Positions 8,458-16,432 of a DNA stretch of 39,001 nt are shown one piece after another. The stretch is from Candidatus Sulfopaludibacter sp. (GTDB taxonomy: Bacteria; Acidobacteriota; Terriglobia; Bryobacterales; Bryobacteraceae), in the NCBI GenBank assembly GCA_031292755.1, contig JARLGM010000046.1, positions 1 to 39,001 of the forward strand. The letters run 5' to 3'. The notes beneath the pieces are model-generated. The model made no database searches and had not been told where the DNA came from. It saw only the letters and a program-made list of their open reading frames with translations. The position numbers were made by a program, and so were the translations under genes. The first letter of the stretch is position 1. Each line of letters starts with the position of its first letter.

Positions 8458-9702
8458 TTACAGGGCGCCTGCCGACTGCTTGAGCTTCTCGATCGCCGCC
8501 ACGGTCTTGCGCCAGTCGCCAGGGTGCCTTTTTGTAGCGAATGGCAGGTCCAGGTTCCGGTAGAACCCGAGCACATTCTTCCGCACCTTCGCATCGACCA
8601 ATGCCGGTTCCTTGGCCGAAAGCATCACTGTGAGCTTCGCATAAGTCTCATCCGCCAACGGGTATTCCGCCGGGCTCGTCATCTTGCCCGTGTCGAAATC
8701 GCGATCCGGCAGTTGCAACCGATGCCGCGAGAGGTCGGACAACAGGCCGCGATACATGGCCAGCGTCCGGTCGAAGCTCTGCTGGAACCATTGATCGGTT
8801 TGCGGCGTTGGCGGCTTGGGGGCCAAACCCTTCAGCGGTCCGACCTTGGGCAGTATTCGAACGATGAAGGCCAGGATGCGCGTGCCGATGCCCGGGTCAC
8901 GATGCCGGCCGGTCCATTCCTTGCGATAGCTGGCGTGCGAAAGGTTGTAGACAAAATTCCGCCGGGTCATCCCGGGTTTTGCCGCGGTGAGATCCTTCTC
9001 CCTGATTTTCCATGCGATCTTGGTCATCTCCGGAATCACCCGGCTCACGGCGCACCGGTAGGTTTCCAATGCCAGATCCAGGTCGCCGTACACATCCTTC
9101 AAGTCCAAGCCGTAGGTATCGCGAAACGCCCTGTCCAGCACCGGCTCGGACACCTGAAAGCCGATGAAATCGTGATACGCCTGCGGTGCATAGGATCCGC
9201 GCGCCACCTGCAACACGTCGAACCCGAATTCCACTCTCAGGTGCGCCGTGGGATCTTCGGCATAGGTCACGACCTTACCGTACTTCCGCTTCAGTCTGGG
9301 ATATGCCACCGCCACCGAGGGGTTCACCGCAATGGAATGTCCCTCATTGTCGGCGGCGTAATGTGCCAGCGAGCCCAGCGAGAAGGCGTACTCGTTCAGG
9401 TTGTGCGATTCGCCGATCAGCGCCAGCACGAAATCGCCGGTGCGTACGTAATGCACCAGGTCACTGAAAAATTTACTCCCGAACGGGTAGTAACCCATGT
9501 CCTGGAGAATACATCCGCCGTAGGCGAAAGCATGAGCCTGTATGAGATCGTCGGGCGTGGCGTTCGGAAAGCGCTTCAGCAAAAGGGGCTTGATATTGGT
9601 GTCCCAAGCCGAATCGATGATCGCTTCATGCGTGAGAACGGAATAGCCTTGCAGCGCGGGACACAGCAACAATGAGGCCATGCACGCGAAAATGCGCAAC
9701 AC
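8458..9702 (-). CDS. Exported zinc-dependent phospholipase C-like protein
   Basis: A protein of up to 414 residues with a hydrophobic N-terminus ending near LQGYS. It then shows the pattern of the zinc-dependent phospholipase C / S1-P1 nuclease fold: a His close to the mature N-terminus (THEAIID, H25), an Asp in ILQDMGYYP (D68), and a helix with SLAHYAADNEGH (H114, D118, H122), all typical zinc ligands. Activity on phospholipids is inferred from the fold only. The start is uncertain: GTG 9702 gives a better signal peptide with an Arg at position 3, whereas ATG 9681 is the nearest ATG; neither has a clear ribosome-binding site. lysA follows 48 bp downstream on the same strand. Confidence 0.8.
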   Translation of the reverse strand: MLRIFACMASLLLCPALQGYSVLTHEAIIDSAWDTNIKPLLLKRFPNATPDDLIQAHAFAYGGCILQDMGYYPFGSKFFSDLVHYVRTGDFVLALIGESHNLNEYAFSLGSLAHYAADNEGHSIAVNPSVAVAYPRLKRKYGKVVTYAEDPTAHLRVEFGFDVLQVARGSYAPQAYHDFIGFQVSEPVLDRAFRDTYGLDLKDVYGDLDLALETYRCAVSRVIPEMTKIAWKIREKDLTAAKPGMTRRNFVYNLSHASYRKEWTGRHRDPGIGTRILAFIVRILPKVGPLKGLAPKPPTPQTDQWFQQSFDRTLAMYRGLLSDLSRHRLQLPDRDFDTGKMTSPAEYPLADETYAKLTVMLSAKEPALVDAKVRKNVLGFYRNLDLPFATKRHPGDWRKTVAAIEKLKQSAGAL

Positions 9703-9784
9703 AGCACAAGATTATTGCAATTCAACAACCGTTGCCAAACCTGGCAAATCAGGCGGATGACGAAAGCAATCGTCTGCCTTGTCT

Positions 9785-10087
9785 TTAGGAATGCGCGGCG
9801 CGAGACGCACCATTCACACCGGCAGCACCGGTGGAACTCGCCTCGATCGACGACAGTTGCGCTTCCAGATCCGCCAGTGCCTTAGCTAGAACGGCCTTGT
9901 ATCGCGGATTCTGTGCGGACTCCAATTCCCGAAGCACTCTGGTCCGGGAGAGAAGGATAGTTTCCTTCTTGCGGATAGTTTCAAGCATTTCTGGATTCGG
10001 CGATTTCTTTAAGACGGCGCTGCGGAGATGAACCTCGGCCTCGTCGATCTGCGCCTCGACCGACTTACTTTCCCAACCTCTGGCCAT
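9785..10087 (-). CDS. Small hypothetical coiled-coil protein
   Basis: This 100-residue protein is rich in Glu, Lys, Leu and Ala with heptad-like spacing over about residues 8-80, predicting a long alpha-helical coiled coil. It has no signal peptide and no motif I recognise, and ends in an Ala/Ser/Gly-rich tail. It starts at ATG 10087 and diverges from the DUF4965 gene; a 6-bp inverted repeat lies just upstream at 10095-10110. I support it as a gene because of its composition, the absence of a competing gene and its clean intergenic borders. The function is unknown. Confidence 0.6.
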   Translation of the reverse strand: MARGWESKSVEAQIDEAEVHLRSAVLKKSPNPEMLETIRKKETILLSRTRVLRELESAQNPRYKAVLAKALADLEAQLSSIEASSTGAAGVNGASRAAHS

Positions 10088-10094
10088 GATTCTA

Positions 10095-10110
10095 TTCTAC
10101 GCTTGTAGAA
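10095..10110. promoter_or_regulatory. Short inverted repeat between divergent genes
   Basis: A perfect 6-bp inverted repeat TTCTAC-GCTT-GTAGAA sits 8 bp before the start of the small coiled-coil gene and about 54 bp before the DUF4965 gene. It could be an operator or a small hairpin; the sequence alone does not decide. Confidence 0.3.
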
Positions 10111-10163
10111 GCGGTTTGGGAAGCCCGGATACGAATCTCCTTCCCAATCGTTAAGGAACAGAC

Positions 10164-12263
10164 ATGCACAGATTGCAATTATTCATCGCAGCAGTACTCT
10201 CCAGCGCGGCTTGGGGCCAATCCCCAGCCGCCTTTCGCCCCCCGGCAGTTCCGCTGGTGGCCCACGATCCCTATTTCAGCATCTGGTCGATGACGGACCG
10301 TCTCAATGCCGAAAATACCAGGCACTGGACCGGCAAGCCCGCTACGCTCACCAGTCTCGTGCGCATCGATGGCCGGACCTACCGCCTCATGGGCCTCGAC
10401 CCGCGGCGCACTCCTGCCCTCGAGCAGACAGGCGTGGAAGTGACGCCGACGCGCACAATTTATACTTTCGCCGGCGCGGGAGTCCGCATTGCTCTCACGT
10501 TCCTGACTCCAGCGTTGCCATACGATCTTGAGGTGCTCTCGCGCCCCCTCACCTACGTCGAATACACCGCCTCCTCCACCGATTCCGCCGGGCACCAGGT
10601 CACCATCTACTTCGAAGCCGGCGCCGATCTCGTCGTCAACACTCCCGATGAACCGGTGCTGGCGTCGCGTCTTCAGTTGGATGGCCAGCCCGTGCTGCGC
10701 ATGGGCTCCCGCGAGCAACCCGTTCTCGCCAAGCGCGGCGACGACCTCCGCATCGACTGGGGCTACTTGTACCTGACGGCCGACCGCGCCGCCGCGAGTT
10801 CTTCCGCCGCCATGGGCCGGGATGCCGCGCGCGCTGCATTCCAGGGTTCCGGCGAGCTGCCGAACAGCGACGATTTCTCCGATTCCGCCGGCTCCCGCCA
10901 GGCTCTTGCCCTTACGCTCGACCTCGGAAAAGTGGGCGCCACCCCGTCCGGCCGTTACCTAATGCTCGCCTACGACGACTTATATTCCATCGAATACTTC
11001 CAAAGACGCGAACGCGCCTGGTGGCGCCGTAATGGAGCCGGTATGAATGACCTGCTGCGCGCCAGCCGTCGCGAACACGATGCCCTCGCCGCCCGGTCGG
11101 CCCAGTTCGATAACGAACTGACGGCCGACCTCCGCCAGGCCGGCGGTGAACGCTATGCGCGCCTCGCCGTGCTGGCCTATCGCCAAACCTTGGCCGCGCA
11201 CAAACTTGTGGCCGATGCCGACGGCACCGCCATGTTCTTCCCCAAGGAGAATTTCAGCAACGGCTGCATCGCCACGGTCGACGTAATCTATCCCAGTTCG
11301 CCCTTCACCATGCTCTTTAATCCCGACCTGCTGAAAGCTCAGCTTCAGCCGGTGCTGGAGTATGCCCGCATGAGCCGCTGGCGCTGGCCCTTCGCCCCGC
11401 ACGACCTGGGCACCTACCCGCAAGCCAACGGTCAGGTCTATGGCGGCGGCGAGCGCACCGAAGAGAACCAGATGCCCGTGGAAGAGAGTGGCAACATGCT
11501 CATCATGCTGGCCGCCCTGGCGCACGTGGAAGGCAATGCCGCGTTCGCCGAAAAGTACTGGCCGGAGCTCACCCGCTGGGCCGAGTATCTCAAGGAAAAG
11601 GGACTCGACCCGGAGAATCAGCTCTCCACCGACGATTTCGCCGGGCACCTGGCCCACAATGCCAACCTGTCCATCAAGGCCATTCTGGCGCTGGGCTCCT
11701 ACGGCGTCCTGGCCGGCATGACCGGTCACCCGCAGGAAGCCGCCGCCTACCAGAAGCTGGCTCGCGAGTTCGCCGCGAAATGGATCGACCTGGCCAAAGA
11801 CGGCGACCATTACCGCCTGGCCTTCGACAAGCCCGGCACCTGGAGCCAGAAATACAACCTGGTGTGGGATCGACTGCTGGGACTCAACCTGTTTCCGCCG
11901 GACGTGGCCCGCACCGAGATGGCCTTCTACCTTACGAAACAGAACAAGTACGGCCTGCCCCTGGACAATCGCAAAGACTACACGAAGCTCGATTGGATCC
12001 TATGGACCGCCACGCTGGCCGACAGCCAGGCCGATTTCGAAAAGCTCGTCGCGCCTGCCTACCAGTTCGCCAACGATTCGCCCAGCCGCGTGCCGCTCAC
12101 CGATTGGTACGATACCGTGACCGGCAAACAGCAGGGCTTCCAGGCCCGCAGTGTGGTGGGCGGCCTGTTCGTCAAAATGCTCGCCGACCCCGCCACTTGG
12201 CACAAATATGCCGCCAAACGGGCGGGAAAATCCGAATTTTGTTTGATATGCTCGAACAACTAA
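10164..12263 (+). CDS. Exported DUF4965/DUF1793 glutaminase-like protein
   Basis: This 699-residue protein has a signal peptide (MHRLQLFIAAVLSSAAWGQ, cleavage near 19). The mature start RPPAVPLVAHDPYFSIWS is the typical opening of the DUF4964/DUF5127 beta-sandwich region. An (alpha/alpha)6-like region follows, with the conserved block WPFAPHDLGTYP, EENQMPVEESGN (about 430-441) and FAGHLAHNANLSIK, characteristic of DUF4965/DUF1793 proteins annotated as glutaminases by similarity to fungal glutaminase A. Many bacterial relatives are probably glycoside hydrolases, so the reaction is open. AAGGA six bases before ATG 10164 supports the start. The M28 peptidase begins 6 bp downstream, so the two are probably co-transcribed as a secreted degradative pair. 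Confidence 0.87.
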   Translation: MHRLQLFIAAVLSSAAWGQSPAAFRPPAVPLVAHDPYFSIWSMTDRLNAENTRHWTGKPATLTSLVRIDGRTYRLMGLDPRRTPALEQTGVEVTPTRTIYTFAGAGVRIALTFLTPALPYDLEVLSRPLTYVEYTASSTDSAGHQVTIYFEAGADLVVNTPDEPVLASRLQLDGQPVLRMGSREQPVLAKRGDDLRIDWGYLYLTADRAAASSSAAMGRDAARAAFQGSGELPNSDDFSDSAGSRQALALTLDLGKVGATPSGRYLMLAYDDLYSIEYFQRRERAWWRRNGAGMNDLLRASRREHDALAARSAQFDNELTADLRQAGGERYARLAVLAYRQTLAAHKLVADADGTAMFFPKENFSNGCIATVDVIYPSSPFTMLFNPDLLKAQLQPVLEYARMSRWRWPFAPHDLGTYPQANGQVYGGGERTEENQMPVEESGNMLIMLAALAHVEGNAAFAEKYWPELTRWAEYLKEKGLDPENQLSTDDFAGHLAHNANLSIKAILALGSYGVLAGMTGHPQEAAAYQKLAREFAAKWIDLAKDGDHYRLAFDKPGTWSQKYNLVWDRLLGLNLFPPDVARTEMAFYLTKQNKYGLPLDNRKDYTKLDWILWTATLADSQADFEKLVAPAYQFANDSPSRVPLTDWYDTVTGKQQGFQARSVVGGLFVKMLADPATWHKYAAKRAGKSEFCLICSNN

Positions 12264-12268
12264 GCCTT

Positions 12269-13948
12269 ATGTCCAGAAAAACGTTTACCCTTCTCGCAGT
12301 TGCCATCCTGCTCATTCCCCTGCTGGTGCTCGCTCAGCAGGCCACCGAGCGGATCGACCTCAACGTGATCCACAAGATCAAAGTCGCCGAGTTCGGCGGC
12401 GGCGGTGGTGGTTTCGGCGGCGGCGGTGGAGGCGCCCGCGGCGGATCCCAGGTCATGAACACCATGTATTACCTGACCGACCGCTACGGCCCTCGTCTCA
12501 CCAACTCCCCGCAATTCCGCGCTGCCGGAGACTGGGCCGTCACCCAGCTCAAAGAGTGGGGCATGAGCAATGTCCACCTGGAAAAGTGGGCTACTACCGG
12601 AGGCCGCGGCGGCGCCATTCCCAGTTGGGAGATGAAAGGATACAGCGGCGCCATGGTCGAGCCGACCTATATGCCGATCATCGGCTATCCACAGGCGTGG
12701 ACCGGCGGCACCAACGGTCCGGTCACCGGTGAGGCCGTGCTGGCGCAGATCCAGACGCCCGACGATCTGAAGAAGTGGACCGGCAAATTGAAGGGCAAGA
12801 TCGCCCTGATTGCCACTCCGGCGGAACTTGCGTTCCCCACCACACCGCTGGCGCGCCGTTACACCGACACCGATCTGGCGGAGATGGTGCCCGACCTGAT
12901 TCCCGCCGGCGGAGCCGCCGGACGCGGAGGCCGGGGAGGCCGCGGAGGCCAGCCCAACGCTCTCGCCGCCATGACTCCCGAAGAGCGTCAGGCCTTCATG
13001 GAAAAGCAGCGCACCTTCTTCCAGGATGAAGGCGTCCTGCTCACCATCACCGCCAACGGCCGCGGCGAAAGCGGCACGGTGTTCGCTAGCAACGGCGCAT
13101 CGCGCACCGGCGATGTCACAAAGAATATGCCCGCCGTCGCCATCACCGCCGAGAACTACAACCGCATCGCGCGTCTGCTGGAGCACAACGTCCCGGTGAA
13201 GCTTTCCTTCGACATCAAGGTGGCCTTCGACACCAGCAACACCGATTCGTTCAACGTGATCGCCGAGATCCCCGGCGCCACCAAGCCCAACGAACTGGTC
13301 ATGGTCGGCGGCCACTTCGATTCCTGGCACATGGGCACCGGCGCCACCGATAATGGCGCCGGCAGCGCCGTGGCCATGGAAGTGATGCGCATTCTGAAAT
13401 CGCTCAACCTGAAGATGGACCGTACCGTCCGCATGGCCCTGTGGGGCGGCGAGGAAGAAGGACTGCTCGGCTCCGCGGCCTACGTCAAGGAGCATTTTGC
13501 CGACCCCGCCACCATGAAGCCCACCGCCGAGCACAACGGTTTCGCGGGCTACTTCAACGTGGATAACGGCACCGGGCGCATTCGCGGCATTTACCTGCAA
13601 CAGAACGAAATGGCCCGTCCCATCTTCGAGCAATGGTTTGCCGCCCTGAAGGACATCACCCCCGGCGTCATCACCATTCGCAACACCGGGGGCACCGACC
13701 ATCAGTCCTATGACCGCGTCGGTCTGCCGGGCTTCCAGTTCATCCAGGACCCGATGGACTACGACACGCGCACGCACCACTCCAACATGGATGTCTACGA
13801 CCGCATCCAGCAGCAGGACATGGAGCAGATGGCTGTAATCGAAGCAGTCTTCGTTTACAACGCGGCCACCCGCCCCGACAAACTACCCCGCGTCGACCTG
13901 CCCGCTCCCGTGCCCGCCAACGGCGGACGAGGCCGCGGCGGGAATTAA
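12269..13948 (+). CDS. Exported M28-family zinc aminopeptidase-like protein with Gly-rich segments
   Basis: Started at ATG 12269 (559 residues) because a signal peptide follows (MSRKTFTLLAVAILLIPLL, then LAQQ); an in-frame ATG at 12248 lies inside the end of the preceding gene. The C-terminal half is an M28 peptidase with a full set of di-zinc residues: H349 and D351 in GGHFDSW, D361 in GATDNGAGS, the catalytic E395/E396 in GGEEEGLLG, D432 in NVDNGTG and H478 in TDHQSYD. Residues of about 200-330 hold an inserted PA-like domain. Gly-rich tracts occur right after the signal peptide (43-59), near residue 215 (GRGGRGGRGG) and at the C-terminus. It starts 6 bp after the DUF4965 gene. Probably an envelope or secreted aminopeptidase; peptide specificity is unknown. 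Confidence 0.9.
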   Translation: MSRKTFTLLAVAILLIPLLVLAQQATERIDLNVIHKIKVAEFGGGGGGFGGGGGGARGGSQVMNTMYYLTDRYGPRLTNSPQFRAAGDWAVTQLKEWGMSNVHLEKWATTGGRGGAIPSWEMKGYSGAMVEPTYMPIIGYPQAWTGGTNGPVTGEAVLAQIQTPDDLKKWTGKLKGKIALIATPAELAFPTTPLARRYTDTDLAEMVPDLIPAGGAAGRGGRGGRGGQPNALAAMTPEERQAFMEKQRTFFQDEGVLLTITANGRGESGTVFASNGASRTGDVTKNMPAVAITAENYNRIARLLEHNVPVKLSFDIKVAFDTSNTDSFNVIAEIPGATKPNELVMVGGHFDSWHMGTGATDNGAGSAVAMEVMRILKSLNLKMDRTVRMALWGGEEEGLLGSAAYVKEHFADPATMKPTAEHNGFAGYFNVDNGTGRIRGIYLQQNEMARPIFEQWFAALKDITPGVITIRNTGGTDHQSYDRVGLPGFQFIQDPMDYDTRTHHSNMDVYDRIQQQDMEQMAVIEAVFVYNAATRPDKLPRVDLPAPVPANGGRGRGGN

Positions 13949-14064
13949 GACTCCAGCGCACGACCCTTCGGAACCTGCCGGCAACGGCATTGCGTTCTTC
14001 GGCGACGGTATCGAGGCACCGCCGACCGCTGCAAAGCTCAACGAATCGGCATTCGAGACTGCCT

Positions 14065-14352
14065 TCAGGCCGGGACGTACCGCTTGATCGAGACGTCCCG
14101 CGCGTGCTCCCGCGTTTTCGCCACGTCATAGGCGAGCTGCATGCGCAGAAGGTGGTCCATGTCCGGGCCGAACGCCTTTTCGATGCGCAGGGCCATGTCC
14201 GGCGTCAGCGCGGCCTTGCCGTGCAGAAGATCGGAGAGCGTGGCGCGGCGCACTTTCAAAATCTGCGCCGCCTTCGACACGTTGAGACCGAGAGCCTCCA
14301 CGATCTCAGTTTTGATTAGGCCGCCTGGATGGGGCGGGTTCTTCATGGGCAT
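14065..14352 (-). CDS. higA: HigA-family XRE antitoxin
   Basis: HigA antitoxins neutralise the HigB mRNA interferase and repress their own operon through a helix-turn-helix. This 95-residue protein is complete: the N-terminal PPHPGGLIKTEIVEALGL, a helix-turn-helix at about 24-50 (VSKAAQILKVRRATLSDLLHG), and the C-terminal segment ending IKRYVPA typical of the HigA addiction-module family. ATG 14352 follows GGAG seven bases upstream. The toxin gene precedes it, as is usual for higBA, and ends 10 bp before it, but that toxin is internally deleted. HigA may now act only as an autorepressor or on other promoters. Confidence 0.92.
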   Translation of the reverse strand: MPMKNPPHPGGLIKTEIVEALGLNVSKAAQILKVRRATLSDLLHGKAALTPDMALRIEKAFGPDMDHLLRMQLAYDVAKTREHARDVSIKRYVPA

Positions 14353-14362
14353 TGCGAGCCTC

Positions 14363-14497
14363 CTAATGGTAGTCGATCAAGTCAGCATCGCTGGCGGTGT
14401 TCGTCTGTTCGTCGGCCATCGCGGGAGGCACCCCCTTGGCGTTCCCGTCGTCGTGGAGTTGCCTTAGCCCCTTATGACGAAAGCGGACAAGCTGCAT
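14363..14497 (-). pseudogene. higB: HigB toxin remnant with in-frame internal deletion
   Basis: An intact reading frame of only 44 residues (ATG 14497 to TAG 14363) joins the two ends of a HigB/RelE-type toxin. Residues 3-29 (LVRFRHKGLRQLHDDG...GVPPAMAD) match the usual HigB N-terminus, and residues 33-44 (NTASDADLIDYH) match the usual C-terminus. HigB proteins are about 92 residues, so roughly 50 central residues, including the strands that carry the catalytic basic residues, are gone without a frameshift. AGGG precedes the start and the frame ends 10 bp before higA. It is too short to be toxic by known criteria. A stable micro-protein still able to bind HigA is possible. The recognition rests on both ends matching and on position. 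Confidence 0.8.
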
Positions 14498-14516
14498 GTC
14501 ATCCCTGCATGATTCC

Positions 14517-14545
14517 AGTATGTACGGTTATACCGTACAAGTCAA
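14517..14545 (-). promoter_or_regulatory. higBA promoter
   Basis: On the minus strand TTGACT (14545-14540, 5 of 6 to the -35 consensus) is followed after exactly 17 bp by CATACT (14522-14517, 4 of 6 to the -10). The expected transcription start is near 14510, giving a leader of about 12 nt before the toxin-remnant ATG at 14497. The spacer holds the perfect palindrome listed separately, as expected for an autoregulated toxin-antitoxin operon. Confidence 0.7.
14521..14539. promoter_or_regulatory. Palindromic operator, probable HigA site
   Basis: A perfect inverted repeat of 8-bp arms, TGTACGGT-3 bp-ACCGTACA, fills the spacer between the -35 and -10 boxes of higBA. HigA dimers typically repress by binding such palindromes over the promoter. 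HigA identity is inferred from position. Confidence 0.65.
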
Positions 14546-14663
14546 GCGTTTTGTCGTGAATGTCAGCCAAGAAGCGCGTTCGTCATTCCTCGCCACGAAC
14601 TACCAAATCCTGCATCGCCAGTCATGGGCTCGCGAAAGGCATGGCGCACCCCTTTTTATCGAC

Positions 14664-15503
14664 TTACGATACCAAAGCCCGCACGACAATCCAGCTCTTC
14701 TCCCACAGCGGCAACCGCACCCGCCGCGTGAACACGTCGTAGTTACTCCGCTCGATGCGTTCCAACAGGCGCGAGTAAATGGCAATCAGGGCCCACAGCG
14801 AAGGGCGCGACCGGGGATGAATCAGATCCAGCAGCGCCGCCGACTGTTCGTAGTAGGCGCGGGCGCGAGCCGCTTCGAAACGCATCAGCTTCAGGAAAGC
14901 CTCGTTGCGCCTGCCCGCCCGCAAGTCCTCTTCGGTGACGCCAAAGCGGCGCAGGTCTTCGGCCGGCAGATACACGCGATTGTTCTCGGCGTCCTCGCGG
15001 ATGTCGCGCAGGATGTTCGTGAGTTGGAACGCCACGCCGCATTTTTCGGCCAGCGGAAGGGCGCTCCGCGTGTCGAACCCGAAGATGTGGATGGTGGTCA
15101 GCCCCACCACGCTGGCCACCCGGAAACAGTAAGCGTACAGTTCGTCGAACGTCTCGATGCGGCGCGGTTCCAGGTCGGAGAGCACGCCGTCGATCATGGC
15201 GTAGAAATACTCGTGCGGGATGCCGAAACGCCGCACGGTGTGGTGAAACGCGGGCCATACGGGATGACTGCTGAAGCGCCCCTCGAGCGCCTCGTCCAGT
15301 TCCGCGCGCCACCGCTCGATGGCCGCCCGCGTGGCTCCCGGCTCGTCGCTCAAATCATCGCAGTAGCGCATGAACGCATAGATCGCGCACATGGCCTTGC
15401 GCTGGTGCGCGGAAAGCAGCACGAAGGAATAATAAAAGTTCTTGGCGCGTGTGCGCGCCACGCGGCAGCAATATTCGTACGACCGCTCGACCGCATTCAT
15501 CAT
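14664..15503 (-). CDS. hpnD: Presqualene diphosphate synthase HpnD
   Basis: HpnD condenses two farnesyl diphosphates to presqualene diphosphate, the first squalene step of the HpnCDE route to hopanoids. The 279-residue trans-prenyltransferase carries both Asp-rich motifs: YCDDLSDE (D49, D50, D53) and NILRDIREDAENNRVYLP (D167, D171 and the following NRVYLP). The ATG at 15503 overlaps the hpnC stop as ATGA; a second ATG follows at 15500. It is the last gene of the hopanoid operon, followed by about 120 bp to the higBA promoter without a recognisable terminator. HpnD rather than HpnC is assigned by its opening (NAVERSYEYCCRVARTRAKN) and by pairing with the clear HpnC upstream. Confidence 0.92.
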   Translation of the reverse strand: MMNAVERSYEYCCRVARTRAKNFYYSFVLLSAHQRKAMCAIYAFMRYCDDLSDEPGATRAAIERWRAELDEALEGRFSSHPVWPAFHHTVRRFGIPHEYFYAMIDGVLSDLEPRRIETFDELYAYCFRVASVVGLTTIHIFGFDTRSALPLAEKCGVAFQLTNILRDIREDAENNRVYLPAEDLRRFGVTEEDLRAGRRNEAFLKLMRFEAARARAYYEQSAALLDLIHPRSRPSLWALIAIYSRLLERIERSNYDVFTRRVRLPLWEKSWIVVRALVS

Positions 15504-16432
15504 GCCGCCCGTAATGCGATCCGCGCCAGGGAACCCAGCAACAGGGCCAGGCGCTCCGCCTTGCCGATGGCCGGGCGCGCGGAAAGCACGTCGTAATCGC
15601 GCTGCGCAATCTTGTCGAGCACGCGCATGCCGCCGCGGCTGAACAGGTCCAGGTCAAGCGCCAGGCGCCGGTCCACCATTCCGATCAGCGGCAGGCCCTC
15701 CACGAACAATTCCCGGCCGCGGTCCACGATCTCGCGCATCACCTCGCGAAAGGCCGGCGTGAAGCGATGGGCGAACAGGTCACTGGCGGGATAACCGTGA
15801 CGCTCCATGATCTCGAGCGGGATATAGACCCGATCCTTCTGGAGATCCACGGTAATATCCTGCCAGAAATTGGCCAGTTGCAGCGCCGTGCAGGTGGCGT
15901 CGCTCAGGCGCTGCCGCGTTTCGTCGGAGTATCCGCACAGGTACAGCACCAGGCGGCCCACGGGGTTGGCCGAGCAGCGGCAGTAGCCGTACAACTCGTC
16001 CCAATTGCGGTAGCGGGTCACGGTTTGATCCTGCACGAAAGCGTCGATGAGATCCGCGAAAGGCTGGCGCGGTATGCCGTACTGCTGAATCGTGGGCAAT
16101 AGCGCAACGAAGACGGGGTGCGTCGCGCGGCCCCGGTACAACCCGTCCAGTTCCCCGCGCCACCACTTCAGCAGTCGCAGGCTCTCGGCGGTGTTACCGA
16201 TTTCGTCGCCCAGGTCGTCCGCCCACCGGCAGTAGGCGTAGACGTTATAGAAATCCTGGTGCAGACGTTTCGGAAGCAGGAAGCTGACGACGTGGAAATT
16301 CTCGTAATGATTCGTGGCCAGCCACCGGGTGTATTCGCGCGCGGCTAACGGACTCCAGGTGCGGTCCAGCGCTTCCGGGGTTTGTACGAATTGGGCCGGC
16401 GGCAGGAACACGGTTTCGGCTGCGCCGCCCAT
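15500..16432 (-). CDS. hpnC: Hydroxysqualene synthase HpnC
   Basis: HpnC converts presqualene diphosphate to hydroxysqualene, which HpnE then reduces to squalene. This 310-residue protein has the family hallmark HYENFHVVSFLLP (42-54) followed by YAYCRWADDLGDE with the first Asp motif (D72, D73, D76), and NFWQDITVDLQKDRVYIP with the second (D192, D196). Its ATG 16432 directly abuts the TAA of the second dehydrogenase (no gap), and its stop overlaps the hpnD start, so the three are co-translated. No hpnE is present in the window. Confidence 0.93.
   Translation of the reverse strand: MGGAAETVFLPPAQFVQTPEALDRTWSPLAAREYTRWLATNHYENFHVVSFLLPKRLHQDFYNVYAYCRWADDLGDEIGNTAESLRLLKWWRGELDGLYRGRATHPVFVALLPTIQQYGIPRQPFADLIDAFVQDQTVTRYRNWDELYGYCRCSANPVGRLVLYLCGYSDETRQRLSDATCTALQLANFWQDITVDLQKDRVYIPLEIMERHGYPASDLFAHRFTPAFREVMREIVDRGRELFVEGLPLIGMVDRRLALDLDLFSRGGMRVLDKIAQRDYDVLSARPAIGKAERLALLLGSLARIALRAA

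Noticed and set aside
12260..13780. 506-codon minus-strand frame opposite the M28 peptidase
   Set aside because: The plus strand carries a full set of M28 zinc residues; the antisense product is low-complexity Gly/Val/His with no domain.
13949..14064. Open frame between the M28 stop and higA, reading PAGNGIAFFGDGIEAP on the plus strand
   Set aside because: No start codon; it overlaps the end of higA and matches no family I recognise.
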